Assembly: GCF_000620665.1 (NCBI RefSeq)
Contig: NZ_KK211162.1
Span: 452,858 to 516,857, forward strand
DNA from: Sphingomonas sp. URHD0057
GTDB taxonomy: Bacteria > Pseudomonadota > Alphaproteobacteria > Sphingomonadales > Sphingomonadaceae
Direction: 5' to 3'
DNA: 64,000 nucleotides
Part shown: piece after piece, positions 26,098 through 33,818 of the stretch
Numbering within the stretch: the stretch's first letter is position 1
Layout of the letters: every line of letters starts with the position of its first letter
Translations under genes and position numbers: made by a program
Notes under the pieces: model-generated
The model's input: the letters and a program-made list of their open reading frames with translations, nothing else
Databases searched by the model: none
Told to the model about the DNA's origin: nothing

Positions 26098-27030
26098 TCA
26101 ATTGATTGGAGTTGGCGAGGAGACGGTCGCTTGCCCTCGACCCGCGTCCGAACCGACCGGCACCAGTTGGCTGCGGAGCGTCGCGAGGAAGCCGTCGCGC
26201 TCGGCTTCGGCATCGGCCGCGAGCTCGGCCTGCTCTTGGGCTTCGGCGGCGGCCTGGTGGGCGTCGAGCAACTCGGCTTCCTCCGGCGTGCACTCGCGCT
26301 CGTAGGCGTTGAAGCCGTCCCACGCGCGGCTCTGATAGCCGTCGAAGCCGGGCGGCGGCGGGAAGTCGGTCATCCAAGCGCCATCGTCACGCTGCCAGAC
26401 ACTGTCCCAGGGGTCCAAGCCGGGCGGCTCGGGGATAGGATTTTCGCTCTCGGGAAGTTGACCAAATTGACCATGCGGCGGCGATTCCAATATCGCCCGG
26501 GCGCCAGCCGCGTCGCCCTTGCCGATCAGGTCGAGATAATCGTCCCACCGGCGCATGACCGCGAGGTGCGCCGAGCCTTGCTCCTCGGCGCGGTCGCAGC
26601 GCTTGTCGAGGCGGTGAAGCACGGCGATCGACAGGCGGCCTTCGTAGCGATGGCGCTGCGCGACCACCTCGCCGTTGCGGGTGACGGTATCGGTCACGCC
26701 GTCGAGGCTTTTCTCGATTATGTCGTCGGCGAGCGGATTGCGGGCCATCAGCGCGGCGGCGTCCCAGCCGGTGGCGAACAAGGGATCGCGGTTGCGGAGC
26801 GCGTGGGCGGATTGCTTGCTGAGCCCGGTGTAAGCCAGAGCCAGGCTGACGCGCCCGGTCTCAGCCAACACCTGCAGGAACAGCTTGCGCGCGAACGGCG
26901 TCCAGCCGTCATGGCGCGTTCCTTCGGGCGCGAGGCTGGCGACGAACTCGGCCAGTGCTTCGGGGTTGGCGCGGAGGTGGTCGACGACTTCGGCGAGCGG
27001 GGTGGCTGTGGCGCGCGATTCGCGGGTCAT
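26098..27030 (-). CDS. Hypothetical protein with terminase-small-subunit-like HTH region
   Basis: 310 residues from the ATG at 27028-27030. The frame extends to 27180, but the extra codons overlap a dispersed repeat (27064-27096), which argues for the internal ATG. An N-terminal helical part contains WTPFARKLFLQVLAETGRVSLALAYTGLSKQSAHALRNRDP, which looks like a helix-turn-helix of the kind in phage terminase small subunits. The C-terminal part is acidic and Ala/Glu-rich (EAELLDAHQAAAEAQEQAELAADAEAER). No phage genes surround it, so the phage link is speculative. Confidence 0.6.
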   Translation of the reverse strand: MTRESRATATPLAEVVDHLRANPEALAEFVASLAPEGTRHDGWTPFARKLFLQVLAETGRVSLALAYTGLSKQSAHALRNRDPLFATGWDAAALMARNPLADDIIEKSLDGVTDTVTRNGEVVAQRHRYEGRLSIAVLHRLDKRCDRAEEQGSAHLAVMRRWDDYLDLIGKGDAAGARAILESPPHGQFGQLPESENPIPEPPGLDPWDSVWQRDDGAWMTDFPPPPGFDGYQSRAWDGFNAYERECTPEEAELLDAHQAAAEAQEQAELAADAEAERDGFLATLRSQLVPVGSDAGRGQATVSSPTPIN

Positions 27031-27063
27031 CGCGGGTTCGTCCTCTTCGGCGTGCCCGGCTAG

Positions 27064-27096
27064 CTCAGGGCAGGCTCCTTCGACTTGCTCAGGACG
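27064..27096. repeat. Dispersed REP-like palindrome (TCCTTCGAC type)
   Basis: The word TCCTTCGACTTGCTCAGGAC at 27076-27095, with CTCAGGGCAGGCT just before, matches the class also seen twice at 60024-60111 (CCTGAGCCAAGTCGAAGGA and TCCTCGACAAGCTCGGGACG). Such words are common short dispersed repeats in alphaproteobacterial genomes (established), usually intergenic. Confidence 0.6.
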
Positions 27097-27188
27097 CGTC
27101 TTCAACCAGGCGATCGGCGCGGAATGCGGGGTTGAGCAGGGACGGGGCGATGGTTGTGGTTCATCTGATTCGTAGTCCATGAACCATA

Positions 27189-27539
27189 TTGGAACTCAGA
27201 TGGCCTTTCAAACTCGTCTTTCAGTGTTACAAAAGCCTGAGGGCTCAGGGGGCTGCGTTGGTACTCATTCTTATTGGGCTTTGGCTCGGTTCGGCAATTG
27301 CCGGTTGGTTCCTATTCTGGCCTTGGCTGGCAGTGCCACTCGCTGTGATCGGCCTGTACGTGATGCGCTTCAACGCCAGATTGCGCGCAGCTCGGGAGCG
27401 GAACGGATTGCCGATAGGTGGAACAGGGTTTCCGGGAACGTCGATGGTCGGTCCGAACGTCAAACTTTTGGTCATGACGCTGGCGCAACACCTTGCGATC
27501 TTTGGGGCCGCTGCTGCCCTCCATTGGATGGTCGGCTAG
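27189..27539 (+). CDS. Putative small membrane protein
   Basis: Up to 116 residues; the frame starts at a TTG (27189), and the true start may be later. Two adjacent hydrophobic segments (ALVLILIGLWLGSAIAGWFL and WPWLAVPLAVIGLYVM) are followed by an Arg-rich stretch and a third weaker hydrophobic C-terminal segment (LAQHLAIFGAAAALHWMVG). It is the first gene of a lower-GC stretch running to about 29,640. No family recognised. Confidence 0.4.
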   Translation: MELRWPFKLVFQCYKSLRAQGAALVLILIGLWLGSAIAGWFLFWPWLAVPLAVIGLYVMRFNARLRAARERNGLPIGGTGFPGTSMVGPNVKLLVMTLAQHLAIFGAAAALHWMVG

Positions 27540-27571
27540 GGAGGGACTGCGGTCCGTTGTGGTCATCGCTT

Positions 27572-28230
27572 CTAGAAACAATGGAGCGTGACCAGATCAA
27601 GCAGCTTCCCAAGCCTAAGAAAAATCGGAGCGGGAACCGGCTCGAACACGGGAGTTGTCGGTCCTGTCCGGATTGTTAGCCCGACATTCTCCACGTTCAT
27701 CGTGTTCCTCTTTCCGACTGCGATCCTGAACTCGTCTTGCCATGCAAAGTCCTCGGGCTTGATGAGGACAAGCCGCTCGGGAAGTGCCCAATCCGCTCCA
27801 GGTTCCTTGCTATGCCTTCTGTACTCGACCTTACCGCAGACCACTTGTTCATAGTCGAATTGCGAGGAGGAGTTCGCGCGCATCTTCAACCGTCGCGCCA
27901 GCATCTCTGGGTCTGGTATCTCGACGCAGAAGGAACCGAATTTCTTAGCCAACTCCGCAGAGAGCTGATTGCTGGCGCAGTAGACGAAAATGTCGTTCTG
28001 ATTGACGGAGGAGTTGAAGCTTCCGCCTTTCAAGGTGACGATTCGCCCATCCTCCATATTCATGACCAGACCGCCTTGCGGTGCATAGGTCAGAATGCCG
28101 TCACGCGGGTCGCCACGAACCCGTCTGCTTCCCGACCCCGAAAGTGGGAGAGTGGTTGCAGCATCAATTCGCCCTTGTTGATGAGCGCCAATGCGTGCGC
28201 TTCCCCGGTAAAATATTTGAATATCGGCAC
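27572..28230 (-). pseudogene. Frameshifted unknown gene (FKYFTGE...RGDP type)
   Basis: Start region: GTG 28228-28230 behind GAGG, reading VPIFKYFTGEAHALALINKGELMLQPLSHFRGREADG. In that frame a stop soon follows. The next frame continues VRGDPRDGILTYAPQ...GGLVMNMEDGRI... to the stop at 27572. Joining the two around 28120-28122 (a run of three C on the plus strand, GGG on the coding strand) needs one extra base and restores HFRGREADGVRGDPRDG, a sensible continuous sequence. Similar 'YF(R/T)...RGD...G' starts occur in unnamed proteins of mobile or accessory regions (my recollection, not searched). A sequencing error in the homopolymer is possible. Confidence 0.6.
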
Positions 28231-28330
28231 GCTGAAACCTCGGTCGGCGCTTAGCGCCCCAGCTGTGGTCACCAATGTGTCGGAATCCTCTGTCTGTCAG
28301 CAGTGTACCTAGCCGTGTAAGGATTGCTGC

Positions 28331-28864
28331 ATGGAACTGACTGAAGACCTTCGACGCCAAATAATCGAGCAGAACGAACAGGCAGGGAAGGAGCTGTCTT
28401 ATGGGCTTAGCGAAACCCTCCTGAGGAAAATCGGAGAGTGCATTCTGCTCTGGAACAAGATTGAGTTTGAGGTCGAAGCAGCCGTCGCCGTCCTGCTCAT
28501 GCCTCTAAGTATTGTGGCAACCGGTAAGTTGATGAAATCATACAATTCACAACTCAAATTCGATGCCCTTCAAGCTGTATTGGACGCTCAAGGTTGGGTC
28601 GGCGGAACTACGCGAAAATTCGTCGAAGACACACTTCGGAAGATAAGACCGCTAGCGGATCAGCGAAATGAGATTGCTCACGGGAGATGGCAAATTGGTG
28701 ACGCAGCCGGTCCACGAAGTTCCCGCGAGTTCTACGCGGCGAAAGGAATCGGGGAGGCCGACGTCGACAAGATTCTAACAAAGATGCGCAGCGCATACGC
28801 GCGCATCGGCGCTGCCAGGAGCTTTTTGACCATAGAGCGAAGGGCCAACTCACCGCCCAAATGA
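28331..28864 (+). CDS. Hypothetical protein of the accessory island
   Basis: 177 residues from an ATG at 28331. Mostly helical: an N-terminal LTEDLRRQIIEQNEQAGKEL segment, a hydrophobic patch VEAAVAVLLMPLSIVATGKLM that may be buried rather than a membrane helix, and FVEDTLRKIRPLADQRNEIAHGRW, where 'R-N-x-x-A-H' resembles the HEPN-type RxxxxH arrangement. This resemblance is weak. Divergent from the frameshifted gene. Its codon use and GC are lower than the flanking housekeeping genes. Confidence 0.55.
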   Translation: MELTEDLRRQIIEQNEQAGKELSYGLSETLLRKIGECILLWNKIEFEVEAAVAVLLMPLSIVATGKLMKSYNSQLKFDALQAVLDAQGWVGGTTRKFVEDTLRKIRPLADQRNEIAHGRWQIGDAAGPRSSREFYAAKGIGEADVDKILTKMRSAYARIGAARSFLTIERRANSPPK

Positions 28865-28889
28865 AGATTTTAGGGAGCTCTGCGCTGCT

Positions 28890-29630
28890 ATGAGTCAGGT
28901 TAGTTGTCCGCTCGATCTGAGCGACGCAAAGGCGCTCCTTACGCGTGCCCGACGGCATTACGACGAATACAAGAAGGCCGTCCACGGCGAAGGCCTGTCT
29001 ACTCTGTGGGAAATCAAAGAGTCTTTCGACAGAACATCAAACGAATGGACGTACCGCGTAATCGTCAATCGTGCGCGTTTGATCGATGCCAAACCGATCC
29101 TTTCCGATGCTGCTTCGAACATAATCTCGACCCTCGATCACGTCGTGGGAGCAATCGCTCGAAACAACGGACAGTCGCGAGACACCGGCCTCCATTTTCC
29201 GCGAGATTTGCGCGACGAGCAGTTCGCGACAGGACTGGCGAAAATCGAGGATAAGATCGGCGCCGATATGGCTGGCGTTCTGGCAGTTGCGCGGCGGAAG
29301 TTTCGACTTGAAGCGAACCATGTTCATGCCGTTCGACAAATTGCTAATTCGGGCAAACATTGGGAGCTGATGGTATGCGACGCCGGGGTCGACGCTGTAA
29401 TCTTGAACGAGGACGGAAGGCAGCGCGTCTTCGAAACCCCACGGGATGCCGACAGTTACGAGTTTTATCGTGGCCCGCAGCGGATCACGAATGGGATGCA
29501 CCTTTGGGTCATTCTCAAAATTGAGGGTTTGGGTCAGGACCTGCCGAACACCCCAGATAGTATTTTTGAATGCGCTTTTCGATTTGTTGACGGGATAATG
29601 ACGGCGTTGGAGCACACGGCTCCGTCATAA
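28890..29630 (+). CDS. Hypothetical protein of the accessory island
   Basis: 246 residues from an ATG at 28890, 25 bp after the previous stop, so likely one transcript. Features: helical N-terminus (SDAKALLTRARRHYDEYKKAV), a SYEFYRGPQRITNGMHLWVILKIEG beta region and NHVHAVRQIANSGKHWELMV. No family recognised. The gene ends 30 bp before a degenerate copy of the parE 3' end. Confidence 0.6.
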   Translation: MSQVSCPLDLSDAKALLTRARRHYDEYKKAVHGEGLSTLWEIKESFDRTSNEWTYRVIVNRARLIDAKPILSDAASNIISTLDHVVGAIARNNGQSRDTGLHFPRDLRDEQFATGLAKIEDKIGADMAGVLAVARRKFRLEANHVHAVRQIANSGKHWELMVCDAGVDAVILNEDGRQRVFETPRDADSYEFYRGPQRITNGMHLWVILKIEGLGQDLPNTPDSIFECAFRFVDGIMTALEHTAPS

Positions 29631-29660
29631 CGGCGGTGTGGTCAGCGGGCGACACTCGGC

Positions 29661-29759
29661 CCGTTAGGCGCTCGACCAAATTCTTGGCCGGCTGGCGGTA
29701 CTCGTAGGAGCTCGGAAGCGTCACCTTCAGCATGGACCGGGGCGTCGGGTCCATGGTGG
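29661..29759 (-). pseudogene. Relic of the parE 3' end
   Basis: The 99 bases match intact parE at 30411-30509; by my count 83 positions agree. Translated on the minus strand both give TMDP..RSMLKVTLPS.YE.RQP.K.LVERL.GR. The copy has no upstream parE sequence, and the match stops after GR, so it is only a tail fragment. Its frame stays open into unrelated sequence. It lies 750 bp downstream of the true site. Confidence 0.8.
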
Positions 29760-29771
29760 CGACCATACTTT

Positions 29772-29800
29772 CGTCATTCCCGCGCAAGCGGGAACCCAGC
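29772..29800. repeat. Palindromic repeat, TTCCCGC...GCGGGAA type (copy 1, inverted)
   Basis: Stem ATTCCCGC / GCGGGAAC around a short loop; the core is the same as in the copies at 29850, 30208, 30255 and 30299 but in the opposite orientation. Likely REP-type. Confidence 0.7.
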
Positions 29801-29849
29801 GGGTCCAAAGGCTGCGGGAGCAGTCTGCCAGCTGTTGCGGGCATCATAC

Positions 29850-29878
29850 GCTGGGTCCCCGCTTTTGCGGGGATGACG
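29850..29878. repeat. Palindromic repeat, variant (copy 2)
   Basis: GCTGGGTCCCCGCTTTTGCG plus GGGATGACG: the same unit with G:C changes that keep the stem (TCCCCGC / GCGGGGA). Compensated changes show that pairing is maintained. Confidence 0.7.
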
Positions 29879-29879
29879 T

Positions 29880-30194
29880 TTAAGATTTGAGCGGAGCGAA
29901 ACCGAAATCTTCTGCCAGGTCGCGCCACTCAGGATTATCGGCTTCAATCAGCTCCAGCTTCCACGCGCGATTCCATTTCTTGATGCGCTTTTCGCGCGTG
30001 ATCGCGGATTCCATCGTCGGATGTTGCTCGAACCAGACGAGCAGCTTTACGCCATAGTCGCGGGTGAAGCCGCGCACGAGGCCGTGGCGGTGCTGATGGA
30101 TGCGGGCGAGGAGGGTGGAGGTTACGCCGGTGTAGATCGTGCCGTTGCGCCTGGATGCGAGCAGATAGACGCAGGGCTTAAAGTCAGCGTGCAT
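29880..30194 (-). CDS. GIY-YIG domain protein (UPF0213/YhbQ-like)
   Basis: 104 residues. The GIY-YIG start appears as PCVYLLASRRNGTIYTGVTSTLLARIHQH, with the catalytic Arg in the LLARI helix and the conserved Glu in FEQHPTMESAITREKRIKKWNR. These short single-domain proteins are widespread and probably act on DNA ends or repair; some may be mobile. It lies between the parE relic and intact parE, flanked on both sides by REP-type palindromes. Confidence 0.9.
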   Translation of the reverse strand: MHADFKPCVYLLASRRNGTIYTGVTSTLLARIHQHRHGLVRGFTRDYGVKLLVWFEQHPTMESAITREKRIKKWNRAWKLELIEADNPEWRDLAEDFGFAPLKS

Positions 30195-30207
30195 GTTGTT
30201 TGTTTAG

Positions 30208-30236
30208 CTGGGTTCCCGCGTTCGCGGGAATGACGA
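30208..30236. repeat. Palindromic repeat (copy 3)
   Basis: GCTGGGTTCCCGCGTTCGCG plus GGAATGACG, a hairpin with stem TTCCCGCG / CGCGGGAA. First of three in a row. Confidence 0.8.
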
Positions 30237-30254
30237 AAAGCGGTGCTTGTTTAG

Positions 30255-30283
30255 CTGGGTTCCCGCTTTCGCGGGAATGACGA
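30255..30283. repeat. Palindromic repeat (copy 4)
   Basis: GCTGGGTTCCCGCTTTCGCG plus GGAATGACG; identical to the next copy and spaced 47 bp from copy 3. Confidence 0.8.
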
Positions 30284-30298
30284 GTTGCTTTTGTTGCG

Positions 30299-30327
30299 CT
30301 GGGTTCCCGCTTTCGCGGGAATGACGA
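30299..30327. repeat. Palindromic repeat (copy 5)
   Basis: Identical core to copy 4, 44 bp further on, ending 7 bp before the parE stop codon at 30334. It may also act as a transcription end for parE. Confidence 0.8.
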
Positions 30328-30333
30328 AGAAGG

Positions 30334-32313
30334 TCACGCATCGATCGCATCATCCTCGACCGCGCTCGCCCGGCTCTGGATAAACTCGAACCGCGGCGCC
30401 GGGTCGCGCCCCATCAGGCGCTCGACCAGGTCCTTGACCGGCTGGCGGTCTTCGTAGGCGCTGGGGAGGGTGACCTTGAGCATGGACCGGGTCGCCGGGT
30501 CCATGGTGGTTTCCTTGAGCTGGTTGGGGTTCATTTCGCCGAGGCCCTTGAAGCGCGAGACCTCGACCTTCTTGCCTTTGAACTCGGCCACTTCGAGCTC
30601 GGCGCGGTGGGCGTCGTCGCGGGCGTATAACGTCTTGGCGCCGCTGGTCAGGCGGTAGAGCGGGGGCTGGGCGAGGTAGAGGTGGCCGCGGCGGACGAGC
30701 TCGGGCATTTCCTGGAAGAAGAAGGTCATCAGCAGAGTCGCGATGTGGGCGCCGTCGACGTCGGCGTCGGTCATGATGATGATCTTCTCGTAGCGCAGCG
30801 CATCCTCGACGAATTTTTCGCGGGAGCCGCAGCCGAGCGCGAGGTTGAGGTCCGCGATCTCGCTGTTGGCGCGGATCTTGTCGGCGGTGGCGGAGGCGAC
30901 GTTGAGGATCTTGCCGCGGATGGGCAAGATCGCCTGGGTCTTGCGGTTGCGCGCCTGCTTGGCCGAGCCGCCGGCGCTGTCGCCCTCGACGATGAACAGC
31001 TCGGTGCCTTCGGGGTTGTCGGATGAGCAGTCGGTGAGCTTGCCGGGGAGGCGGAGCTTGCGCGCGCTGGTCGCGGTCTTGCGCTGGACTTCGCGTTCGG
31101 CGCGGCGGCGGAGGCGCTCCTCGGCGCGCTCGACGATCGATCCGAGGAGCGCGCGGCCGCGGTCCATGTTGTCGGCGAGGTAATGGTCGAAGTGATCGCG
31201 GACCGCGGCCTCGACGAAGCGGGCCGCCTCGAGGCTGGTCAGGCGGTCCTTGGTCTGGCTCTGGAAATGCGGGTTGCGGATGAAGATCGAGAGCATCAGC
31301 TCGACGCCGTTGAAGACGTCGTCGGCGGTGATGTCCTTGGCTTTCTTGTTGCCGACGAGGTCGCCGAACGCGCGGATGCCTTTGGTCAGAGCGGCGCGCA
31401 GGCCCGCTTCGTGGGTGCCGCCGTCGGGGGTGGGGATGGTGTTGCAGTAATAGCTTTCGCTGCCGTCACTGTAGAGCGGCCAGGCGACCGCCCATTCGGC
31501 TGAGCCCTGGTCGTTTGGAAACGGCTGCTTGCCGACGAACGGCTGGTTGGTGACGGCCGGGCGGTCGCCGAGCTGCTCGGCGAGATGGTCGGCGAGGCCG
31601 TTGGCGAACTGGAAGACGGCGGTTTCGGGGACGTCGACGCTGGTCAGCGACGGATCGCAGCGCCAGCGGATCTCGACCCCGGCGAAGAGGTACGCCTTGG
31701 AGCGGGCGAGCTGGTAAATGCGCAACGGATCGAACGCCGCGTCGGCACCGAAAATCTCGGTGTCGGGGACGAAGCTGGTGCTGGTGCCGCGGCGGTTGGG
31801 CGCGGCGCCGACTTCCTCGAGCTTCGAGGTGGCGAGCCCGCGCGAGAAGGCCTGGCGGTAGAGCTTCTTGTCGCGCGCGACCTCGACCACGGTCTCGATC
31901 GACAGCGCGTTGACGACGCTGACGCCGACGCCGTGGAGGCCGCCGGACGTCGAGTACGCCTTGCCCTCGAACTTGCCGCCCGAGTGGAGGGTGGTCATGA
32001 TCACTTCGAGCGCCGACTTGCCGGGATATTTGGGGTGCGGGTCGACGGGGATGCCGCGGCCGTTGTCGGTGACGGTCAGGCGATTGCCGGGGTCGAGCGT
32101 GACCTCGATGCGGGAGGCGTGGCCGGCGACCGCTTCGTCCATCGAATTGTCGATGACTTCGGCGGCGAGGTGGTGGAGAGCGCGGGCGTCGGTGCCGCCG
32201 ATATACATGCCGGGGCGGCGGCGGACCGGCTCGAGCCCTTCCAGCACCTCGATCGCCGACGCATCGTAGCTGTCGGGCGACGACGGGGCGGAAGAGGAGA
32301 ACAGGTCGGCCAT
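30334..32313 (-). CDS. parE: DNA topoisomerase IV subunit B
   Basis: 659 residues from the ATG at 32311-32313. The GHKL ATPase domain shows EVIDNSMDEA, TDNGRGIPVDPHP and TSGGLHGVGVSVVNALS; the transducer domain contains QTKDRLTS; the TOPRIM domain has FIVEGDSAGGSAKQARNRKTQAILPIRGKILNV (catalytic Glu) and IMTDADVDGAHIATLL (DxD). With ParA/ParC it decatenates chromosomes. The length and absence of the GyrB insertion in TOPRIM favour ParE over GyrB. parC is not in the window. Its 3' end is the source of the relic at 29661. Confidence 0.95.
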   Translation of the reverse strand: MADLFSSSAPSSPDSYDASAIEVLEGLEPVRRRPGMYIGGTDARALHHLAAEVIDNSMDEAVAGHASRIEVTLDPGNRLTVTDNGRGIPVDPHPKYPGKSALEVIMTTLHSGGKFEGKAYSTSGGLHGVGVSVVNALSIETVVEVARDKKLYRQAFSRGLATSKLEEVGAAPNRRGTSTSFVPDTEIFGADAAFDPLRIYQLARSKAYLFAGVEIRWRCDPSLTSVDVPETAVFQFANGLADHLAEQLGDRPAVTNQPFVGKQPFPNDQGSAEWAVAWPLYSDGSESYYCNTIPTPDGGTHEAGLRAALTKGIRAFGDLVGNKKAKDITADDVFNGVELMLSIFIRNPHFQSQTKDRLTSLEAARFVEAAVRDHFDHYLADNMDRGRALLGSIVERAEERLRRRAEREVQRKTATSARKLRLPGKLTDCSSDNPEGTELFIVEGDSAGGSAKQARNRKTQAILPIRGKILNVASATADKIRANSEIADLNLALGCGSREKFVEDALRYEKIIIMTDADVDGAHIATLLMTFFFQEMPELVRRGHLYLAQPPLYRLTSGAKTLYARDDAHRAELEVAEFKGKKVEVSRFKGLGEMNPNQLKETTMDPATRSMLKVTLPSAYEDRQPVKDLVERLMGRDPAPRFEFIQSRASAVEDDAIDA

Positions 32314-32413
32314 GGGTGAGAGAGGTATATGCGCCGGATTCTCGGACTGCCAAGAAAGCGGCGGCGGTTTATCCACAGATGAGGGCGTGGTAGGTTTGCG
32401 CTGGAGGTAATCG

Positions 32414-32872
32414 ATGAGGAAAGCTGCAATCGCAATCGGTGCGCTGTGTCTGGCGGGAACAGCGACGGCGCAGTCGGGCGGCCCGGGCGACACCGGCGGC
32501 CGGGGAACGGTGTCGCCGCCGAGCGATACCGCCTCGGACCCTCCCGGCAGCGGCGGCGGCTGGGCCCGAAAGTACGATTCTCAGGGCCGCATGGGCGAGG
32601 CGGACTACCAGCAGGAACTCGCACGGCGCATCGCCGCTGCCCAGGCGCTGGTCGGGCGGCCGCTGACCGAGCGCGACCGCGGCAAGATCCGCGCCGCGAT
32701 CAGCGCCGACCTCATCGCCTGGCGCAAGCAATACGACCCGCGCCGCGCCGACTATCGCGCGATGCACGACCGCTGGCTGGTCGACGAGCAGGCGCTGTCC
32801 CCCGAAGGCTGGGCGAAGCAGCGCGTCGACTGGCTGCGCGCGCAGCAGGAGTGGATCGGCAGCGGCGGATAA
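32414..32872 (+). CDS. Secreted protein of unknown function
   Basis: 152 residues from ATG 32414, divergent from parE. Residues 1-19 are a signal peptide (MRKAAIAIGALCLAGTATA). Next is a Gly/Pro/Ser-rich linker (about 20-48), then a helical domain with DYQQELARRIAAAQALVGRPLTERDRGKIRAAISADL and QRVDWLRAQQEWIGS. Probably periplasmic. No family recognised. Terminated by the hairpin at 32896. Confidence 0.7.
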   Translation: MRKAAIAIGALCLAGTATAQSGGPGDTGGRGTVSPPSDTASDPPGSGGGWARKYDSQGRMGEADYQQELARRIAAAQALVGRPLTERDRGKIRAAISADLIAWRKQYDPRRADYRAMHDRWLVDEQALSPEGWAKQRVDWLRAQQEWIGSGG

Positions 32873-32895
32873 GCCCAGTTTCGAGCGGACATGAA

Positions 32896-32929
32896 AAAGG
32901 CCCCGGAGCTAACGGACCCCGGGGCCTTT
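32896..32929. terminator. Bidirectional hairpin terminator
   Basis: AAAGGCCCCGG (32896-32906) pairs with CCGGGGCCTTT (32919-32929), with A-runs on the left and T-runs on the right. It sits between the convergent 32414-32872 gene and the small gene at 32972-33151, so it can end both. Confidence 0.85.
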
Positions 32930-32971
32930 CCTGTTGCCGGCGCCTGAGGGAGGCACCGGCGCGCGCTGCCG

Positions 32972-33151
32972 TTACCAGCAGCGGGTCTCGGCGAAGTGGA
33001 TTTCGGCGGCGGTGGTGAGGATCGCCTGGGCGACCTCCTCGGCCGACTGGCCGGGGTGAAGGCCGTCGAAGACGTTGATCTCGGGGTCGGGCATGAGCCC
33101 GAACTCGGCGGCGCTGGCGCGGGTGGTGATCTCGATCAGCTCGTATTTCAT
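32972..33151 (-). CDS. 59-residue small protein of the diiron/OsmC cluster
   Basis: A short open frame from the ATG at 33149-33151 to a TAA at 32972-32974. It reads KYELIEITTRASAAEFGLMPDP, then EINVFDGLHPGQSAEEVAQA and ILTTAAEIHFAETRCW. It is charged and without membrane segment or signal, with a single Cys two residues from the C-terminus. It lies 78 bp downstream of the OsmC gene on the same strand and just before the shared terminator, which implies co-transcription. Function unknown; a small regulator, carrier or modified-peptide precursor are all open. Confidence 0.6.
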   Translation of the reverse strand: MKYELIEITTRASAAEFGLMPDPEINVFDGLHPGQSAEEVAQAILTTAAEIHFAETRCW

Positions 33152-33229
33152 GGTCGTTCTGGTCCTGCGGGGGAAGCGGTCCCGCGCGCGCTGGGGAGGG
33201 AGGGGTTCGCGCGCCCGGGACCTTCGAGC

Positions 33230-33790
33230 TCAGCCGACGGTCAGCGTCGGGTTCATCCGGATCGGCCGGCTCAGGTTGAAGTAATTGGGGGAGGTTTTGA
33301 TCACCGCCTGGTGGATCTCCTCGAACTGCTCGGGCGTGCCGTCGCCCGCGATGCGCACTTCGTAATCGACATCGGTGTAGCCGGCCGGAACCTCGTCGCT
33401 GAGGCCGAGGAAGGCTCGCAGGTCGAGCTTGCCGCGGGTGCGGATCTCAAGGCTGTCGAGAGTGATGCCGCGGATCGCGGCGCCGGCGACGTAGCCGACG
33501 GTGATGCAGGCGTTGAACGCCGCCATTAGCAGCTCCTGCGGGTTGGGTGCGCTGTCGGTGCCGAGCAGCTCGCACGGCTCGTCGGCGACGATCTTGTGGC
33601 GCCGCGCGATGCGGTTGCCGGCAAGGTCGTAGCCCTCGACCATCGTCTCACTGCGGGTCTGGCCGGTCCAACGGGTAACGACGTCGAAGCCGACCTGGGC
33701 CTGCCCGGCGTCTTTCTCGATCGCCTCGACGACGTCGCCGAGCGCAGCGAGGTCGAGGCCGTTGACGCGGGATTTCACGGTATCAAGCAT
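33230..33790 (-). CDS. OsmC family protein
   Basis: 186 residues from the ATG at 33788-33790. OsmC/Ohr fold: RWTGQTRSETMVEGYD strand region, EPCELLGTDSAPNPQELLMAAFNACITVGYVAGA with the conserved Cys in the central helix, and a C-terminal VDYEVRIAGDGTPEQFEEIHQAV. Such proteins use paired Cys to reduce organic peroxides; some members act on thiol-linked substrates. 28 bp downstream of the diiron gene. Confidence 0.9.
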   Translation of the reverse strand: MLDTVKSRVNGLDLAALGDVVEAIEKDAGQAQVGFDVVTRWTGQTRSETMVEGYDLAGNRIARRHKIVADEPCELLGTDSAPNPQELLMAAFNACITVGYVAGAAIRGITLDSLEIRTRGKLDLRAFLGLSDEVPAGYTDVDYEVRIAGDGTPEQFEEIHQAVIKTSPNYFNLSRPIRMNPTLTVG

Positions 33791-33818
33791 TGAAATTACT
33801 CCTTGGGTTGATCGGGTT

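Noticed and set aside
26098..27030. Prophage remnant
   Set aside because: Only one gene has a weak terminase-small-subunit-like HTH; no capsid, tail, integrase or lysis genes are nearby.
29772..30327. CRISPR array
   Set aside because: The repeated units are palindromic REP-type and unevenly spaced (29850 to 30208 contains a gene), spacers are not unique 30-40-mers, and there are no cas genes.
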